In this document: positions 23,176 through 31,145 of the stretch, in pieces
Numbering within the stretch: the first letter of the stretch is position 1
How the letters are laid out: each line of letters opens with the position of its first letter
Assembly (NCBI RefSeq): GCF_000430645.1
Contig: NZ_KE387187.1
Coordinates: 149,265 to 213,264, forward strand
Length of the DNA: 64,000 nt
Direction of reading: 5' to 3'
Source of the DNA: Aquimarina latercula DSM 2041
GTDB taxonomy: Bacteria > Bacteroidota > Bacteroidia > Flavobacteriales > Flavobacteriaceae
Translations under genes and position numbers: made by a program
Notes under the pieces: generated by a model
Databases searched by the model: none
Told to the model about the DNA's origin: nothing
The model's input: only the letters and a program-made list of their open reading frames with translations

Positions 23176-24597
23176 TTAAAGAACTGGGCTAAAAATTTTA
23201 GCTGCTCCTTCTTTTAGTTTTTCTACCCAAGGTCTATCTACAAAAGTACTATAGTTCAGCTGAACACTTTGTTTACAATCACTTAAAAAATCATTTTTCA
23301 ATTCCATAGCAAAACTATCATCATATATCACCACATTTACCTCGTAATTTTGTTCAAAACTTCTAATATCTAGATTAGTAGTACCTACCGAAGAAACGGT
23401 ATCATCAGCAACAATTGTTTTACTATGTAAAAAACCATTAGAAAATAAGTATATTTTAACACCAGCTTCCATCAACCCTTCAAAATAAGATCGCACACAC
23501 CATCTAACAATTATGTTATCAGAAACTTCCGAAAGCAGTAACCTAACTTCTACTCCACTCAGCGCAGCTACTTTTAGGGCTTCCAAAATAGCCTCTCCAG
23601 GAATGATATATGGATTGGCTATATATACATAGCTTTTGGCTTCGTTTATTAAAGAAAAATACATTTGCTGAGTAGACGAAAAATCCTCATCTGGACCACT
23701 ATGTACCGTCTGAGCTGTCATAGTTCCTATTTCTTTATAACTTGTAAAACAAGATGTATTTAAAATATTTTCATTATTACTTACTAGGTACCAATCCATC
23801 ACAAAAATAGCCTGTAAACTATGTATTATTGGCCCTTCTAATTGCAAATGCATATCGTTCCACATTCCTAAATCAGAATCTCCCGTAACATATTTATCCG
23901 AAACATTAATACCACCTGTAAACGCTATTTTATTATCAATTACAATAATTTTTCGATGATTACGGTAATTTAATGATGAAAGAAATTTACCGAATTTGAT
24001 TGGCAAAAACCCATATATTTCTACACCTATATCTTCAAGCTTTTTGATATATTTTTTACTTAATGATAAACTTCCGATACCATCATATAAAATGCGTACC
24101 TGAACACCTTCTTTTACTTTCTTTTCAAAAAGCTCAAAAAGCCCGTCAGCCAATATTCCATTCTCGAAAATATAATATTGCAAATGGATAAAATGCTCTG
24201 CTTTTTTTAAGCTTTCGAATATTGCTCGAAAAGTGGCATTACCGTTTTTAAGAAGTTTCAATTCATTTCCAGCACTTGGTGAGAAACCACAATTCTTCGT
24301 AATAAGTTCTATTAATTTTTGATGTTCCTGATATTCATTTTGCTGTACCGGTTGATAATAACTTTCAGCTTTTTCTAAATATGTATTAATCTCACCCGTT
24401 CTTTTTAATTGAAATAACTTGTTTTTCCTTCGATTTCTACCAAGTAACAAATAAAACAACATCCCACCCACAGGGATTGTAAAAACCACAAGTATCCAAG
24501 CTAACGTTTTGGTAGGACGCATACCATAAAGTATCAGTCTAATAACAATAACTAAGCCCGCTAAAAAATATATGATAAGAAAAGAAAAATATACCAT
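23176..24597 (-). CDS. cls: Cardiolipin synthase (phospholipase D family)
   Basis: This 473-residue enzyme joins two phosphatidylglycerols to make cardiolipin. It has two N-terminal membrane helices (VYFSFLIIYFLAGLVIVI, TLAWILVVFTIPVGGMLFYLLLG) and two HKD motifs: NHRKIIVIDNKIAFTGG near residue 215 and LHSKTIVADDTVSSVGTTN near residue 392. It follows the seventh USP by 21 bp and precedes patatin by 11 bp in a stress-class operon. Confidence 0.93.
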   Translation of the reverse strand: MVYFSFLIIYFLAGLVIVIRLILYGMRPTKTLAWILVVFTIPVGGMLFYLLLGRNRRKNKLFQLKRTGEINTYLEKAESYYQPVQQNEYQEHQKLIELITKNCGFSPSAGNELKLLKNGNATFRAIFESLKKAEHFIHLQYYIFENGILADGLFELFEKKVKEGVQVRILYDGIGSLSLSKKYIKKLEDIGVEIYGFLPIKFGKFLSSLNYRNHRKIIVIDNKIAFTGGINVSDKYVTGDSDLGMWNDMHLQLEGPIIHSLQAIFVMDWYLVSNNENILNTSCFTSYKEIGTMTAQTVHSGPDEDFSSTQQMYFSLINEAKSYVYIANPYIIPGEAILEALKVAALSGVEVRLLLSEVSDNIIVRWCVRSYFEGLMEAGVKIYLFSNGFLHSKTIVADDTVSSVGTTNLDIRSFEQNYEVNVVIYDDSFAMELKNDFLSDCKQSVQLNYSTFVDRPWVEKLKEGAAKIFSPVL

Positions 24598-24618
24598 TTA
24601 TATTTTTTTATTAAAACA

Positions 24619-25455
24619 TCAATTCTTCATAATAAGTAAAGGAACTCTAGTTCTATAACTGATTTTCGAAGCCTCAGAGCCATAGAAAAATCGTTCAATA
24701 AATGTTTCCTTTTGAATAAACATAGCATTCATATCGATATTCATTATTTGAACAAAACTATCAATTGCTAATGCACTAGGAACATTGGTAATCGAATGAA
24801 AGGTATGATTAATATTCTTAAAAAAATCTTTTAATTGTTTCTTATCTTCAAATTCTGCAATAGTTACAGTATCATCTTCTTTTATTTTTAGAATTCTTAG
24901 AGAGGACTTATACTTTACCACCGTATCTACTAGAGGATCCATACCTTCCGTATTAAAATGATCGTTATCATCAAGTGTATATAACACAGTTTTTAAATTT
25001 TCAAAAACATATCCTTGGGGAATCACAAGAACAGGGCAATCTACCTTACGAATTACATTCAGTGTATTACTTCCAAAAACCACTTCTCTGGCCCCAGTGG
25101 CTCCATTTGATCCCATAATAATCAAATCAATTTTTTTAGATTTTACTGCCTGTTTAATCGCATCAGTAAAAACATCATAATCAGTAATTGCTTTAAAAGA
25201 ATATTTCTGATTTGTAGTTTCCTTTTGGAGGTATTTTGTTAACTCATTAAGTTTTTCTTTAGATGTATTAATCACAGATTGATGAACAGAGGTATTCATA
25301 GGTGCAGCCATAAGATCATCAGTCATATAAAGAGAAGCTTTTTGAACGTTTAAGATATAAAAAGTACAAAGCTCATTTTCAAAAAAACGCATTGCATAAT
25401 TAATAGCATTTCTTGAATTTTCTGAAAAGTCGGTAGGAAGCAGGATATTTTTCAT
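24619..25455 (-). CDS. Universal stress protein, tandem-domain (copy 7)
   Basis: This 278-residue double USP begins KNILLPTDFSENSRNAINYA. The loop MGSNGATGAREVVFGSNTLNVI keeps the ATP-type signature. The second half (VLYTLDDNDHFNTEGMDPLV...FIQKETFIERFFYGSEASKISYRTRVPLLIM) is a diverged form of the shared C-terminal domain. It is separated from the six plus-strand copies by 15 kb but has the same operator-promoter architecture and heads the cls-patatin-regulator 2 operon. Confidence 0.9.
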   Translation of the reverse strand: MKNILLPTDFSENSRNAINYAMRFFENELCTFYILNVQKASLYMTDDLMAAPMNTSVHQSVINTSKEKLNELTKYLQKETTNQKYSFKAITDYDVFTDAIKQAVKSKKIDLIIMGSNGATGAREVVFGSNTLNVIRKVDCPVLVIPQGYVFENLKTVLYTLDDNDHFNTEGMDPLVDTVVKYKSSLRILKIKEDDTVTIAEFEDKKQLKDFFKNINHTFHSITNVPSALAIDSFVQIMNIDMNAMFIQKETFIERFFYGSEASKISYRTRVPLLIMKN

Positions 25456-25475
25456 TTTAAAAAGATTTTATATGA

Positions 25476-25518
25476 TAAAAATAGCCTAGATACCTATTAA
25501 GAACTATGATATTTATCA
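25476..25518 (-). promoter_or_regulatory. Crp/Fnr-type operator and -7 element, stress regulon site 7
   Basis: TGAT-ATTT-ATCA (25507-25518) has TATTTTTA as its minus-strand -7 element (25483 down to 25476), again 29.5 bp from the palindrome centre. It drives the USP-cls-patatin-regulator 2 operon. Confidence 0.78.
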
Positions 25519-25566
25519 GCATAAAAAATAATCAATCTGTTAATTTTGTTTAAACATTTTTAATAA

Positions 25567-25824
25567 ATGTTAAACATTTTTTATCTTTACAAAAAAGAAG
25601 ATTTGGAACTTATTAAAAAAGCTTTAGAGTTTGAGAGCAGAAAGATAAGTAATATGACTACTAGTAATCGGGTAGCAGCATCCAGAGAGGCTAAATCTCT
25701 AGTTCTGGCTATTAATGAAATCTATAAAAAGACACAAGAGTCTAATCTTATGTATATTATGAAACTAGTTACTGCGAAGAAAAGAAAAATAGAAAAACGT
25801 CTTAAAGGCGTGCCTACAATATGA
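25567..25824 (+). CDS. Small hypothetical protein (85 aa)
   Basis: I do not recognise this basic, helical protein (DLELIKKALEFESRKISNMTTSNRVAASREAKSLVLAINEIYKK, ending KRKIEKRLKGVPTI). It is the first gene of a three-gene unit. The start is uncertain. TAATTTTG at 25541-25548 is a possible -7 element for the ATG at 25567, but TATCTTTA at 25582-25589 inside the first codons could be the true one. In that case translation would begin further in, for example at the Met before TTSNRVA. Confidence 0.65.
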   Translation: MLNIFYLYKKEDLELIKKALEFESRKISNMTTSNRVAASREAKSLVLAINEIYKKTQESNLMYIMKLVTAKKRKIEKRLKGVPTI

Positions 25825-25855
25825 TTGTTTTTAATGCACAGAAAATTAATTAAGT

Positions 25856-26299
25856 ATGCTTTTAGAAACCACATATAGAAATAAAAAAAACAAAGCTCTC
25901 ATTAATGATTTGGTAGGAAAACCATTTTCTATATTAAATGCAATTAAACTTAAGGGCATTGGATCGAAACGCATGATTATTGAAGATGTTAGTCCTAATC
26001 TAAAAAAGGTTATTAATAGTATATCTGATGTTAATTATGGTAGTATAGAACTACGACCAAATGGTATTCTAATAGCTATCAATAAAGGATTGCAAAATTT
26101 CACTTGGGCAATACCTTATTATCAGTTTTACCTTTATAATACGAATGGAATAAGTATTCATGCACAAGGAAAATTCGTTCATTTTAGAAATAATCGTACA
26201 CATCAAGAAAATGCTTCTTTCTTCAAAAAATTAATGCGATTAAAAGTTGAATATGATCAACGGTTTCCACATGTTGATTCTATCCAAAACTTAAATTAA
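25856..26299 (+). CDS. Hypothetical protein (147 aa)
   Basis: This protein is unrecognised. It is cytoplasmic, with a mixed strand/helix pattern: LINDLVGKPFSILNAIKLKGIGSKRMIIEDVSPNL, then GSIELRPNGILIAINKGLQNFTWAIPYYQFYLYNTNGISIHAQGKFVHFRNN. The second half looks like a small beta-rich domain. It sits 31 bp after the 85-residue gene, and its TAA overlaps the ATG of the DUF2237 gene by one base. Cotranscription with DUF2237 ties it to the stress-protection block. Confidence 0.72.
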   Translation: MLLETTYRNKKNKALINDLVGKPFSILNAIKLKGIGSKRMIIEDVSPNLKKVINSISDVNYGSIELRPNGILIAINKGLQNFTWAIPYYQFYLYNTNGISIHAQGKFVHFRNNRTHQENASFFKKLMRLKVEYDQRFPHVDSIQNLN

Positions 26300-26676
26300 T
26301 GAATAAGGAATTAAATGTACTGAAAACTCCATTATTATCTTGTTGTTATAAACCAATGACTGGATATTTTAGAGACGGATTTTGTAATACTACAGCAGAA
26401 GATTCAGGTACTCATATCATCTGTGCAGTGATGACCTCAGAATTTTTGGAGTACACTAAATCTAAAGGTAATGATTTATCAACTCCTATTCCATATTGGA
26501 ATTTCCCAGGATTGAACCCCGGTGATAAATGGTGTTTATGTATTTCTAGATGGTTACAAGCAAAAGATGCTGATAAAGCTCCTCCTATTATCTTAGAAAG
26601 TTGCCATAAAAAAACATTGGAATATATAGACCTTGAGGTTTTACTCAATTATCAATTTAAGGAAGAAAAATCATAA
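26299..26676 (+). CDS. DUF2237 family protein
   Basis: This 125-residue protein has the family's conserved Cys/Gly-rich core: NVLKTPLLSCCYKPMTGYFRDGFCNTT, HIICAVMTSEFLEYTKSKGNDLSTPIP, FPGLNPGDKWCLCISRWLQA. The biochemical role of DUF2237 is unknown to me; in marine Bacteroidota it is often encoded near photolyase-type and oxidative-stress genes. The start codon overlaps the previous stop (TAATG). The 3' end faces the amine-oxidase gene with one base between them. Confidence 0.88.
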   Translation: MNKELNVLKTPLLSCCYKPMTGYFRDGFCNTTAEDSGTHIICAVMTSEFLEYTKSKGNDLSTPIPYWNFPGLNPGDKWCLCISRWLQAKDADKAPPIILESCHKKTLEYIDLEVLLNYQFKEEKS

Positions 26677-26677
26677 T

Positions 26678-27958
26678 TTAACTGAACTCTGATGTCAACT
26701 CATCTACAACCAAACCATCCTCTAAAGTTTTAATAATTCCCAAAGCAGCCCGTTCACCAGATATCATAGCCGCATTTAGAGACCCATTGAGTAACTGATC
26801 TCCTGCCAAAAATATAGTATTTGTCAATTTTGTTTCTGTTTCGGATAACTCATATTGCAAGTTTTCTAGTCTTGGCAAGGCATTCTTAATATGATATTGT
26901 TTAATGAATTTACATCCAATAATCCCACAAAGAAGACCTAATTCTTCCGTTACCTTTTCTACAAGTTCTTTTTCTTTAAATGAATGATCTTTAACAACTG
27001 TAACCGACAAAAGTTCTTTATTTGCAGCTTTTGAAGTTTGTAAACTTGTATGATAAAAAATATTATTTATCAAACTATCCTTTTGCGCGATTAAACCGAT
27101 TAACGGTTTTTGGATTACTCTTTGATCAACTTCAAAATACAATGTGTTACAAGATTTCCACTCCGTTTCCTGATTACTAAGGTTCGTAATCATCTGATGA
27201 GCATTTGAAGTAATTATCGTAAAATCACTATCCAGTTTCTCTCCATTTTCTAACAAAACACATCCATCAATAACCTGCTTTACAGGAACATTATATCGAA
27301 ACTCTGTCTTATTTAATTTCGAAATCATTTGATCTACAATTGATTGAATACCTCCTTTGGGTAATGCTGCAAAACCTGCTCCAAACATTTTATAAATAAA
27401 CTGAAACATTCGGCTAGATGTTTGCAAATTAGGTTCCAGAAAAATACCACTAAAGAAAGGTTTAAAAAATGAATGTATCATTTCTTCAGAAAAACCATAA
27501 TTCTCTAGGTATTTTAAAGTGCTAATCTCATCTTCTTTAAAAATGGCGGTTATGGATTTCTTTTTCAAAACTTTATTAAGTTTCAATACTTTTACCTTAT
27601 CAGAAAAATTACCTACATTCGAAAACAACGTAGGTATTAAAAGTGATACATTACGAAGCGGATCTCCAATAGTTCTAAGCTTATCGTTTATAAAAATAGA
27701 TGCACCTGGTAAAAATTTTTGTAACGATAGTTTTTCTAAATCTAAATATTTTTGAACAGCAGGATAGGCCGTTAATAATACCTGAAAACCGTGATCTAAT
27801 TGATACCCATTAACAACATCCGTTTTAACCCGACCTCCAGCTCTATCTGTCGCCTCTATAATTATAGGTGTATATCCAAAGTTTTCTAATACCCGAGCTG
27901 CAATTAAACCGCTTACTCCTGCCCCTATAATATGAATTTTATATTTCTCTTTATCCAT
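26678..27958 (-). CDS. FAD-dependent amine oxidase-family oxidoreductase
   Basis: This 426-residue flavoprotein has an N-terminal dinucleotide-binding motif (IHIIGAGVSGLIAARVLENFGYTPIIIEA) followed by the GG doublet DRAGGRVKTD, and a C-terminal FAD contact (IFLAGDQLLNGSLNAAMISGERAA). This is the protoporphyrinogen oxidase/phytoene desaturase/monoamine oxidase superfamily. The substrate cannot be read from sequence; carotenoid-like or tetrapyrrole substrates are typical of close relatives. No signal peptide. Its promoter region has TATCTTTG on the minus strand (28016 down to 28009). Confidence 0.85.
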   Translation of the reverse strand: MDKEKYKIHIIGAGVSGLIAARVLENFGYTPIIIEATDRAGGRVKTDVVNGYQLDHGFQVLLTAYPAVQKYLDLEKLSLQKFLPGASIFINDKLRTIGDPLRNVSLLIPTLFSNVGNFSDKVKVLKLNKVLKKKSITAIFKEDEISTLKYLENYGFSEEMIHSFFKPFFSGIFLEPNLQTSSRMFQFIYKMFGAGFAALPKGGIQSIVDQMISKLNKTEFRYNVPVKQVIDGCVLLENGEKLDSDFTIITSNAHQMITNLSNQETEWKSCNTLYFEVDQRVIQKPLIGLIAQKDSLINNIFYHTSLQTSKAANKELLSVTVVKDHSFKEKELVEKVTEELGLLCGIIGCKFIKQYHIKNALPRLENLQYELSETETKLTNTIFLAGDQLLNGSLNAAMISGERAALGIIKTLEDGLVVDELTSEFS

Positions 27959-28264
27959 TTATTTCTTCTAATCTCAAAAATAACTATTCTAAAAAATCTT
28001 TTGATACCCAAAGATACAACTGGTTAAACCATAAAAATATAGTGTTTTGTTAATTTTTGTTTAAAAAATTAAACAAAACAATAAACAAAAAAAAAGATTA
28101 ATCATAATAAACTTTAAATCTTATTCCATAAAATTCTTCACTACTAACAATTACAGATACTATTCCATCATATCATAAAAAATCAATTTATATTCGTGAT
28201 TTCCATTACTTGGAAGAAGTGAAAAATTGTGATATCTTAAATTATTCAACTTAGTAGTTAAAAT
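27959..28264. promoter_or_regulatory. Divergent promoter region between amine oxidase and corA
   Basis: The 306-bp gap holds a perfect minus-strand -7 element, TATCTTTG (28016-28009), with GGTTTAACC just upstream of it. Further up lie several TTGTTTAA/TTAAACAA blocks (28050-28090) that make imperfect inverted repeats. I see no clear promoter for corA and no Crp/Fnr-type site. Confidence 0.5.
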
Positions 28265-29332
28265 ATGCAAGAAGCTAAACAAACATTTTACGGAAATACT
28301 TTAGGGCTTGTTCCTGGATCTGTGGTATATGTAGGTAAAAAAAATACAAGTGATTTGTTTATCGAAGTATTCAATTATCATAAAGAATCTCACGAAGAAA
28401 AAGAATTAAAAAACATAGAAGAAGCTTATTCTTTTATTGATTCTAAACCGATCACTTGGATAAACATTAATGGTCTTAATCATATAGAAACAATTGAAAA
28501 ACTAGGGGAACATTGTGATCTACATCCTTTAATCCTTGAAGATATAGCTAATACTCAGCAAAGGCCTAAGATAGACGAGTATGATGATTATTTTTTTGTG
28601 GTTTTAAAGATGTTGTATTTTAACGAAAATGGAGAACTTTCTATCGAGCACATTAGTTTTGTTTTAGGAAATGGATTTGTCATTTCTTTTCAAGAATCAG
28701 ATGGAGATGTCTTTGATTCTATTAGGAATCGTATTCGAAATAATAAAGGAAGAATTCGCTCTATGGGCTCTGATTATCTTCTTTATGCATTAATGGATGC
28801 TATAGTGGATAATTATTTTAACCTAATCGAAGTGATGGGTGAAAAAATTGAAGAATTAGAAGATGACCTTTTTGAAAATAAACAAAACGATAATATCACC
28901 TACCAAATACAAGGACTTAAAAAAGAAATTCTTAAAATTAGACGAGCAGTATTTCCACTTAGAGAAGTGGTAAATAGGATAGAGAAAAGCGAGCATAAAC
29001 TCATAACCAAAAAAATACGATTATACCTACGGGATTTATATGACCACATCATCCAAGTATCAGAAAATATTGAAATTTATAGAGATATGATTTGGGGCCT
29101 AATGGATATGTATATGACAACTATTAGTAATAAAATGAACGAGGTAATGAAGGTACTGACTATTATTGCTACTATTTTTATTCCGCTTACTTTTATTGCA
29201 GGAATATATGGTATGAATTTCGAACATATTCCTGAACTTAAGTTTAAATACGGTTATTTCGTTCTTTGGGGAATCATGATATTTATTTTTGTAGCTCTGA
29301 TATATTTTTTCAAAAGAAAAAAATGGCTTTAA
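28265..29332 (+). CDS. corA: CorA-type magnesium/cobalt transporter
   Basis: This 355-residue protein has a large N-terminal cytoplasmic domain with the usual acidic and coiled segments (ILEDIANTQQRPKIDEYDDYFFVVLKML) and a long stalk helix. The two C-terminal membrane helices are joined by the signature GMNFEHIPELKFKYG (GMN loop near residue 318), with a lysine-rich cytoplasmic tail. It forms a pentameric Mg2+/Co2+ channel. The small MscS gene follows 23 bp downstream. Confidence 0.93.
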   Translation: MQEAKQTFYGNTLGLVPGSVVYVGKKNTSDLFIEVFNYHKESHEEKELKNIEEAYSFIDSKPITWININGLNHIETIEKLGEHCDLHPLILEDIANTQQRPKIDEYDDYFFVVLKMLYFNENGELSIEHISFVLGNGFVISFQESDGDVFDSIRNRIRNNKGRIRSMGSDYLLYALMDAIVDNYFNLIEVMGEKIEELEDDLFENKQNDNITYQIQGLKKEILKIRRAVFPLREVVNRIEKSEHKLITKKIRLYLRDLYDHIIQVSENIEIYRDMIWGLMDMYMTTISNKMNEVMKVLTIIATIFIPLTFIAGIYGMNFEHIPELKFKYGYFVLWGIMIFIFVALIYFFKRKKWL

Positions 29333-29355
29333 AATAATATCCAAAATCAACATTT

Positions 29356-29853
29356 ATGTTAAAGTATCAAACAGAAATTTTTCTTACTATCACTCTGGTG
29401 GTCATAACGATCATATTATTACTATTAAGTAAAAAAGCTATACAACGATTTGGTTTTATTCGATCCATCGAAGCGAATCGTAGAAAAATCATCTTTAAAT
29501 TAAGTCACCTCTTAATTTATGTAGTAACTATATCTATACTTGCTATCATTTGGGGAGTTGATCATAAACAATTCGCAGTATTTATTTCATCTGTATTGGC
29601 TGTTTTAGGAGTAGGATTCTTTGCGCAGTGGTCGCTTTTATCGAGCTTGACCGCGAGTGTAATTTTATTTTTTAATCATCCGGTAAGAATAGGAGATCGC
29701 ATTCATATTCTTGATAAAGATTTTGAATGGAAAGGTGAGATTATTGATATTACTGGTTTCTATTTATTTATGAAAACAGATGATGGAAGAAATATAACAA
29801 TCCCTAATTCATTAGTAATGCAAAAAGGGATTGAAATACTTGAGAAAAAATAA
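29356..29853 (+). CDS. Short MscS-family mechanosensitive channel
   Basis: This 165-residue protein has three hydrophobic segments and an MscS core: LAVLGVGFFAQWSLLSSLTASVILFF corresponds to pore helix TM3 and the conserved beta-domain start, followed by HPVRIGDRIHI and GRNITIPNSLVM. It lacks the C-terminal alpha/beta vestibule of full MscS, ending shortly after the beta domain, and matches a short family common in Bacteroidota. Cotranscribed with corA; together they would handle ion and osmotic balance. Confidence 0.87.
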   Translation: MLKYQTEIFLTITLVVITIILLLLSKKAIQRFGFIRSIEANRRKIIFKLSHLLIYVVTISILAIIWGVDHKQFAVFISSVLAVLGVGFFAQWSLLSSLTASVILFFNHPVRIGDRIHILDKDFEWKGEIIDITGFYLFMKTDDGRNITIPNSLVMQKGIEILEKK

Positions 29854-29997
29854 TTCAATTATTTAATAATCCAGTTTTTATAATTAATTTAAAGTTTTAT
29901 TTATTTCTTAAAAAAATCTGTCTAAATTTTATTGAGCACTATTAAAACCCTTTTGAGTACAAGCTTTAAAAGCTTTATTATTTATTTTATCATAAAT

Positions 29998-30098
29998 CCT
30001 CAGAGAATGACTGTGATCAATATACGAAGGTGTATTAATTATGGCAAGTCAGGCTGTTTAGTCCGGAATTAACAAACTGTGCCTTTGAGGTTTTTTTT
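29998..30098 (+). ncRNA. Candidate structured small RNA with intrinsic terminator
   Basis: This lies in a 366-bp stretch (29854-30219) without any credible longer gene. CCTCAGAG (29998-30005) can pair with CTTTGAGG (30083-30090, one G-U) to close a domain of about 90 nt, directly followed by eight T's (30091-30098). Inside, AATATAC-GAAG-GTGTATT (30019-30036) forms a 7-bp hairpin with a 4-nt loop, and a second weaker stem is possible around 30051-30082. It is 480 bp from the next plus-strand gene, so a stand-alone RNA is likelier than a leader. The rest of the gap shows nothing I can name. No known family recognised. Confidence 0.4.
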
Positions 30099-30219
30099 CT
30101 TAGAATTCTAATTACTCGTGTAAATAAATTTTAAAAAACTACTTATAAATTCTTAATGATTTATTATACCATCTTGCTTTCATTGTTATCAATCGAATAA
30201 TATTTCAAGTATTTAGAAA

Positions 30220-30333
30220 CTAATCATTTTTTTGATTATAATTCTTATTATAAGATCTAACCACAAAAATAATCCAGACTAAAAAAATAGTCGTAACTAC
30301 TATTGAATATAAAATAACTGGATCCATTATCAT
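30220..30333 (-). CDS. Very small membrane protein (37 aa)
   Basis: This frame begins MIMDPVILYSIVVTTIFLVWIIFVV and ends RSYNKNYNQKND: one membrane helix with a positive-inside tail. Its ATG overlaps the stop of the upstream 61-residue membrane protein in an ATGA arrangement, which strongly suggests a real, translationally coupled gene despite its size. Function unknown; partner subunits of membrane complexes often look like this. Confidence 0.6.
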   Translation of the reverse strand: MIMDPVILYSIVVTTIFLVWIIFVVRSYNKNYNQKND

Positions 30334-30515
30334 TTTCTTTTAAAATAATTAAGAAACCCCAAAATTGTTGGAGCCCAAAGACCAATAAAAATAGCTTGAA
30401 GATGTTTACCGCTACTAAATGAATAGTGCGATAAACAAATAACTCCTATAACTGTTAACAACATAATTATATTCATTATTCCAACTTTTTTTATGAAGTT
30501 TTTAATCATTTTCAA
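30330..30515 (-). CDS. Small membrane protein (61 aa)
   Basis: The protein has a basic N-terminus (MKMIKNFIKKVG) and two hydrophobic segments (IMNIIMLLTVIGVICLSHYSF; LQAIFIGLWAPTILGFLNYF) with a basic end. This is a typical two-helix small membrane protein of Bacteroidota with no assigned role. It overlaps a 37-residue single-helix frame (ATGA), so the two form a tiny operon. The region immediately upstream is AT-rich and shared with the divergent PTPS gene. Confidence 0.68.
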   Translation of the reverse strand: MKMIKNFIKKVGIMNIIMLLTVIGVICLSHYSFSSGKHLQAIFIGLWAPTILGFLNYFKRK

Positions 30516-30582
30516 TATACTAAATTATACCTTGTTTTAATCTTCAACCATATAACCTGTCCAAAAACAAACACTATTTTTT

Positions 30583-30635
30583 GTTTAAACTATTGTTAAA
30601 AACATTAAACAAATATACAATATACTCTAACTTTA
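30583..30635 (+). promoter_or_regulatory. Promoter region of the PTPS-like gene with GTTTAAAC box
   Basis: GTTTAAAC (30583-30590), TTGTTAAA and CATTAAAC follow each other upstream of a -7-like TAACTTTA (30628-30635). These lie inside the longest possible reading frame of the next gene (from 30581) and support the shorter start at 30668. Confidence 0.5.
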
Positions 30636-30667
30636 CAAAAATTAAATTTCAAAAAGAATTACCATTA

Positions 30668-31105
30668 ATGACTGATCAAGTAGAAAATACTTCTGAAAGA
30701 AAAATCGCTATAATTAGAAGAGAACATTTTAATGCCGCTCATAGATTGCATAACCCTAACTGGACCAAAGAAAAGAATAAAGAGATTTTTGGCAAATGTA
30801 ACAATCCAAATTATCATGGTCATAATTACGAATTAGAAGTAAAGGTAATTGGTTACATTCAATCAGAAACTGGATATGTAATAGACACCAAAATACTTTC
30901 GGACCTTATTAAAAATCAAATAACGAATCGTTTTGATCATAAAAACCTGAACCTAGATGTTACCGAATTCAAAAATCTAAATCCTACCGCAGAAAACATA
31001 GCGATAGTTACATTTAACATTTTAAGAAGTCATTTAGATCAAAAATTAGAACTCAAAATAAAGTTATATGAAACACCAAGGAATTATGTAGAATATCCAT
31101 TTTAA
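30668..31105 (+). CDS. 6-pyruvoyl-tetrahydropterin synthase/QueD-family protein
   Basis: This 145-residue enzyme has the zinc ligands in HFNAAHRLHN near residue 19 and NYHGHNYELEV near residue 47, with the catalytic Cys in GKCNNPNY, a catalytic Asp-His pair in RFDHKNLN, and the substrate-binding Glu in ETPRNYVEY. Family members make 6-carboxy- or 6-pyruvoyl-tetrahydropterin from dihydroneopterin triphosphate; a pterin cofactor role (for example photolyase-type) is as likely as queuosine here. I chose the ATG before TDQVEN over the first ATG at 30581, because a promoter and repeat boxes occupy the extra upstream region. Confidence 0.85.
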   Translation: MTDQVENTSERKIAIIRREHFNAAHRLHNPNWTKEKNKEIFGKCNNPNYHGHNYELEVKVIGYIQSETGYVIDTKILSDLIKNQITNRFDHKNLNLDVTEFKNLNPTAENIAIVTFNILRSHLDQKLELKIKLYETPRNYVEYPF

Positions 31106-31145
31106 TTATAATAGTATGCTTTTCACCTCACGTAAAATTTAACCT

